Assembly (NCBI GenBank): GCA_902766345.1
Contig: CACXDK010000008.1
Location: 1-6,161 of the forward strand
Origin: an uncultured Spirochaetaceae bacterium
GTDB taxonomy: Bacteria; Spirochaetota; Spirochaetia; Treponematales; Treponemataceae
Direction: 5' to 3'
DNA: 6,161 bases
The position numbers and the translations under genes were made by a program. Positions 4,534 to 6,161 of the stretch are shown here, one piece after another (positions within the stretch are counted from its first letter, which is position 1; every line of letters starts with the position of its first letter). The notes beneath the pieces are model-generated. The model saw only the letters and a list, made by a program, of their open reading frames with translations. It was not told where the DNA came from and made no database searches.

Positions 4534-6161
4534 ATGAAATTTCACAAAATTTTTACAGCTACAGTATTGCTTGCAATTTCAGTACTGACATCTGTAAATG
4601 CAAAAGCTGCAAAAACAGCAAAAACAAACGAACCTAATGACAAGGAAATTACGGTTCTGTACACAAATGACGTACACTGCGCAATTGACGGCAAACTAGG
4701 ATATGCATCACTTTCTGCATATAAACAGGAAATGCTCAAATCAAGTTATGTAGCAGTAGTAGATAACGGAGACATCATTCAGGGCGATGTAATCGGTGCC
4801 ATTTCAAAGGGAGAATATCTCATTGACATCATGAACAACACAGGTTTCGATGCCTGTGTATTCGGAAACCACGAATTTGACTATGGCATGGATCAGCTTA
4901 AATATCTGGTTGAAAAATCAAATTTCCAGTGGCTTGCAGGAAACATCTCTTATAAAGGAAAAAAAGAAACATTCTTAAAAGACACCGTTCCTTATATCAT
5001 AAAGGAATATGGCAACAAGAAAGTTGCTTTTATAGGCATTACAACACCAGACAGCATTACAACCTCTACACCAACATTCTTCCAGGAGAACGACAAGTTC
5101 GTATACTCTTTTGTTTCAAACAATGATGGCAAAAGCCTGAATAAACTTGTACAGAAACTTGCAGACAAAGCAAGAAAACAGGGTGCAGACTATGTAATCC
5201 TCATGTCACACCTCGGAGACCAGCCTTCTGCATCAGGAAGCACATCAATCGCTGTAATTCAGAATACAACAGGCATTAATGCCGTACTCGACGGACATTC
5301 TCACAGCGTAATTCCAGAACAGTTCGTAAAAAATAAGAATGGTGAAGAAGTTCTTCTTACATCAACAGGTACAAAATTTGCAAATTTTGGAAAGCTTACA
5401 ATTACAACAGACGGAAAGTTCTCATCACAGCTCATTGACAGCTATGAAAATAAAGATGAAGCCACTCAGAATTACATAAATGCAATTGTTTCAGCTTATA
5501 AGAAAGATTTGGACAAAGTTGTTGCTCACTCAGACATTGCATTGAAAATTTCAAGGGAAGATGGTTCAAGAGCTGTAAGAAACAGAGAAACCCTTATTGG
5601 AAACATTGTTGCAGATGCTTACCGTACAATCGCAAAAACAGACATTGCATTTGTAAATGGCGGTGGCATACGTGCAGATCTTCCAGAAGGAGACATTACA
5701 TACGGCAACATTATCAAGACACATCCATTCGGCAACATGCTTACCTCTGTAAAGGCAACAGGACAGCAGATTCTTGACTGTCTTGAGTTTTCTGTACGTC
5801 ATACACAGAGTATTGCTTCAGAAAATGGCAAGCCTGTTGGTGAAAACGGCGGTTTCCAGAATGTATCAGGCTTGAAATTCACTGTAGACACAAGCATTCC
5901 TACATCAATCGTAACAGACGATAAAGGCATGTTTGTAAAGGTTGGCGGTGCAAGACGAGTAAAGGATGTAATGGTACAGGAAGGAAACAACTGGGTTCCT
6001 CTTGATCCTGCAAAAACATACACTGTTGCAAGTCATGATTACCTTCTTCTTTCTGGAGGAGACGGCTTTACAATGTTCAAGGGTGATGAAGTATTAATCA
6101 GCAAGGCATTGCCAGACTATCAGGTATTAATTACCTACCTCACTGAAATTCTTAACGGAAA
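4534..6161 (+). CDS. Exported UshA-like 5'-nucleotidase/metallophosphoesterase (3' end outside window)
   Basis: I read 542 codons in one open frame from the ATG at 4534 to the window edge without a stop; E. coli UshA is about 550 aa, so probably only the last few residues are missing. A signal peptide (MKFHK, hydrophobic core 6-21, cleavage after Val-Asn-Ala, residue 23) sends it to the periplasm or surface. The N-terminal metallophosphatase domain has TNDVH (Asp46, His48), NGD (Asp80), GNHEFDYG (Asn112, His113), SHLGD (His226) and DGHSH (His255, His257). The C-terminal substrate domain has RETLIGN (351-357), NGGGIRAD (375-382), HPFGN (397-401) and SGGDGF (507-512). The family hydrolyses nucleotides, UDP-sugars or cyclic nucleotides to salvageable nucleosides. 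No C-terminal anchor can be judged. It follows the unknown exported gene and may act with it at the cell surface. Confidence 0.93.
   Translation, partial: MKFHKIFTATVLLAISVLTSVNAKAAKTAKTNEPNDKEITVLYTNDVHCAIDGKLGYASLSAYKQEMLKSSYVAVVDNGDIIQGDVIGAISKGEYLIDIMNNTGFDACVFGNHEFDYGMDQLKYLVEKSNFQWLAGNISYKGKKETFLKDTVPYIIKEYGNKKVAFIGITTPDSITTSTPTFFQENDKFVYSFVSNNDGKSLNKLVQKLADKARKQGADYVILMSHLGDQPSASGSTSIAVIQNTTGINAVLDGHSHSVIPEQFVKNKNGEEVLLTSTGTKFANFGKLTITTDGKFSSQLIDSYENKDEATQNYINAIVSAYKKDLDKVVAHSDIALKISREDGSRAVRNRETLIGNIVADAYRTIAKTDIAFVNGGGIRADLPEGDITYGNIIKTHPFGNMLTSVKATGQQILDCLEFSVRHTQSIASENGKPVGENGGFQNVSGLKFTVDTSIPTSIVTDDKGMFVKVGGARRVKDVMVQEGNNWVPLDPAKTYTVASHDYLLLSGGDGFTMFKGDEVLISKALPDYQVLITYLTEILNG

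Noticed and set aside
4284..4637. Plus-strand open frame of 117 codons spanning the junction of the two exported-protein genes
   Set aside because: It overlaps the 3' part of the 185-aa gene and the signal peptide of the nucleotidase in another frame, has no ribosome-binding site and gives a low-complexity Lys/Asn/Ser product. Both overlapped genes have strong coding evidence.
5566..6023. Two minus-strand open frames opposite the nucleotidase gene
   Set aside because: They are antisense to conserved nucleotidase motifs and have Cys/Thr-rich, unlike-anything translations with no start signals. They are shadows of the real gene.
1..6161. tRNA, rRNA, CRISPR array, insertion sequence, phage or toxin-antitoxin module
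   Set aside because: No cloverleaf-like segments, regularly spaced repeats, transposase or integrase motifs, or toxin-antitoxin pairs were seen on either strand. Spacers are short and genes look typical of a stable chromosome.

Overview
The window reads as ordinary chromosomal DNA from a low-GC, host-associated spirochaete, most likely a gut or rumen Treponema. This rests on my recognition of the protein set (stand-alone archaeal-type IMP cyclohydrolase, DUF2974/Mbeg1-like hydrolase, chlamydial-style TrpR, UshA-like exported nucleotidase) and on AT-rich codon use. No 16S or marker gene is present, so the genus call is an inference. Genes cover almost everything. The longest gap is about 106 bp, and there are no tRNAs, rRNAs, CRISPR repeats or insertion sequences.

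Left part (1-2656), all on the minus strand and read right to left: a DUF2974 alpha/beta-hydrolase, a small single FHA-domain protein, a PPP/calcineurin-like metallophosphoesterase starting 2 nt after the FHA stop, and the first 25 codons of an unidentified Lys/Pro/Ala-rich protein that leaves the window. FHA (phosphothreonine reader) and phosphoesterase are probably translationally coupled. FHA seems to have its own promoter.

Middle (2657-3855): a short divergent spacer carries a symmetric promoter-like element, ATTCTA-TGC-TAGAAT, whose two arms are TAGAAT boxes on opposite strands. To its right is purO (IMP cyclohydrolase, plus strand). It converges on a small trpR-like repressor gene (minus strand), and a 13-bp perfect inverted repeat that can terminate in both directions lies between them.

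Right part (3856-6161), plus strand: a 106-bp divergent spacer with a near-perfect 14/15-nt direct repeat, then an exported 185-aa protein of unknown function, then, 14 nt later and with a good ribosome-binding site, an exported UshA-like 5'-nucleotidase that runs off the right edge (542 codons visible, frame intact).

The most interesting recurrent signal is regulatory. The FHA and trpR genes both have a -10-like hexamer ending exactly 6 nt before the ATG and no Shine-Dalgarno sequence, which predicts leaderless mRNAs. The hydrolase gene shows the same -10 spacing relative to an upstream TTG. The other genes (partial leftmost gene, purO, nucleotidase) carry clear Shine-Dalgarno sequences. I do not see a convincing novel multi-gene defence or mobile system here.
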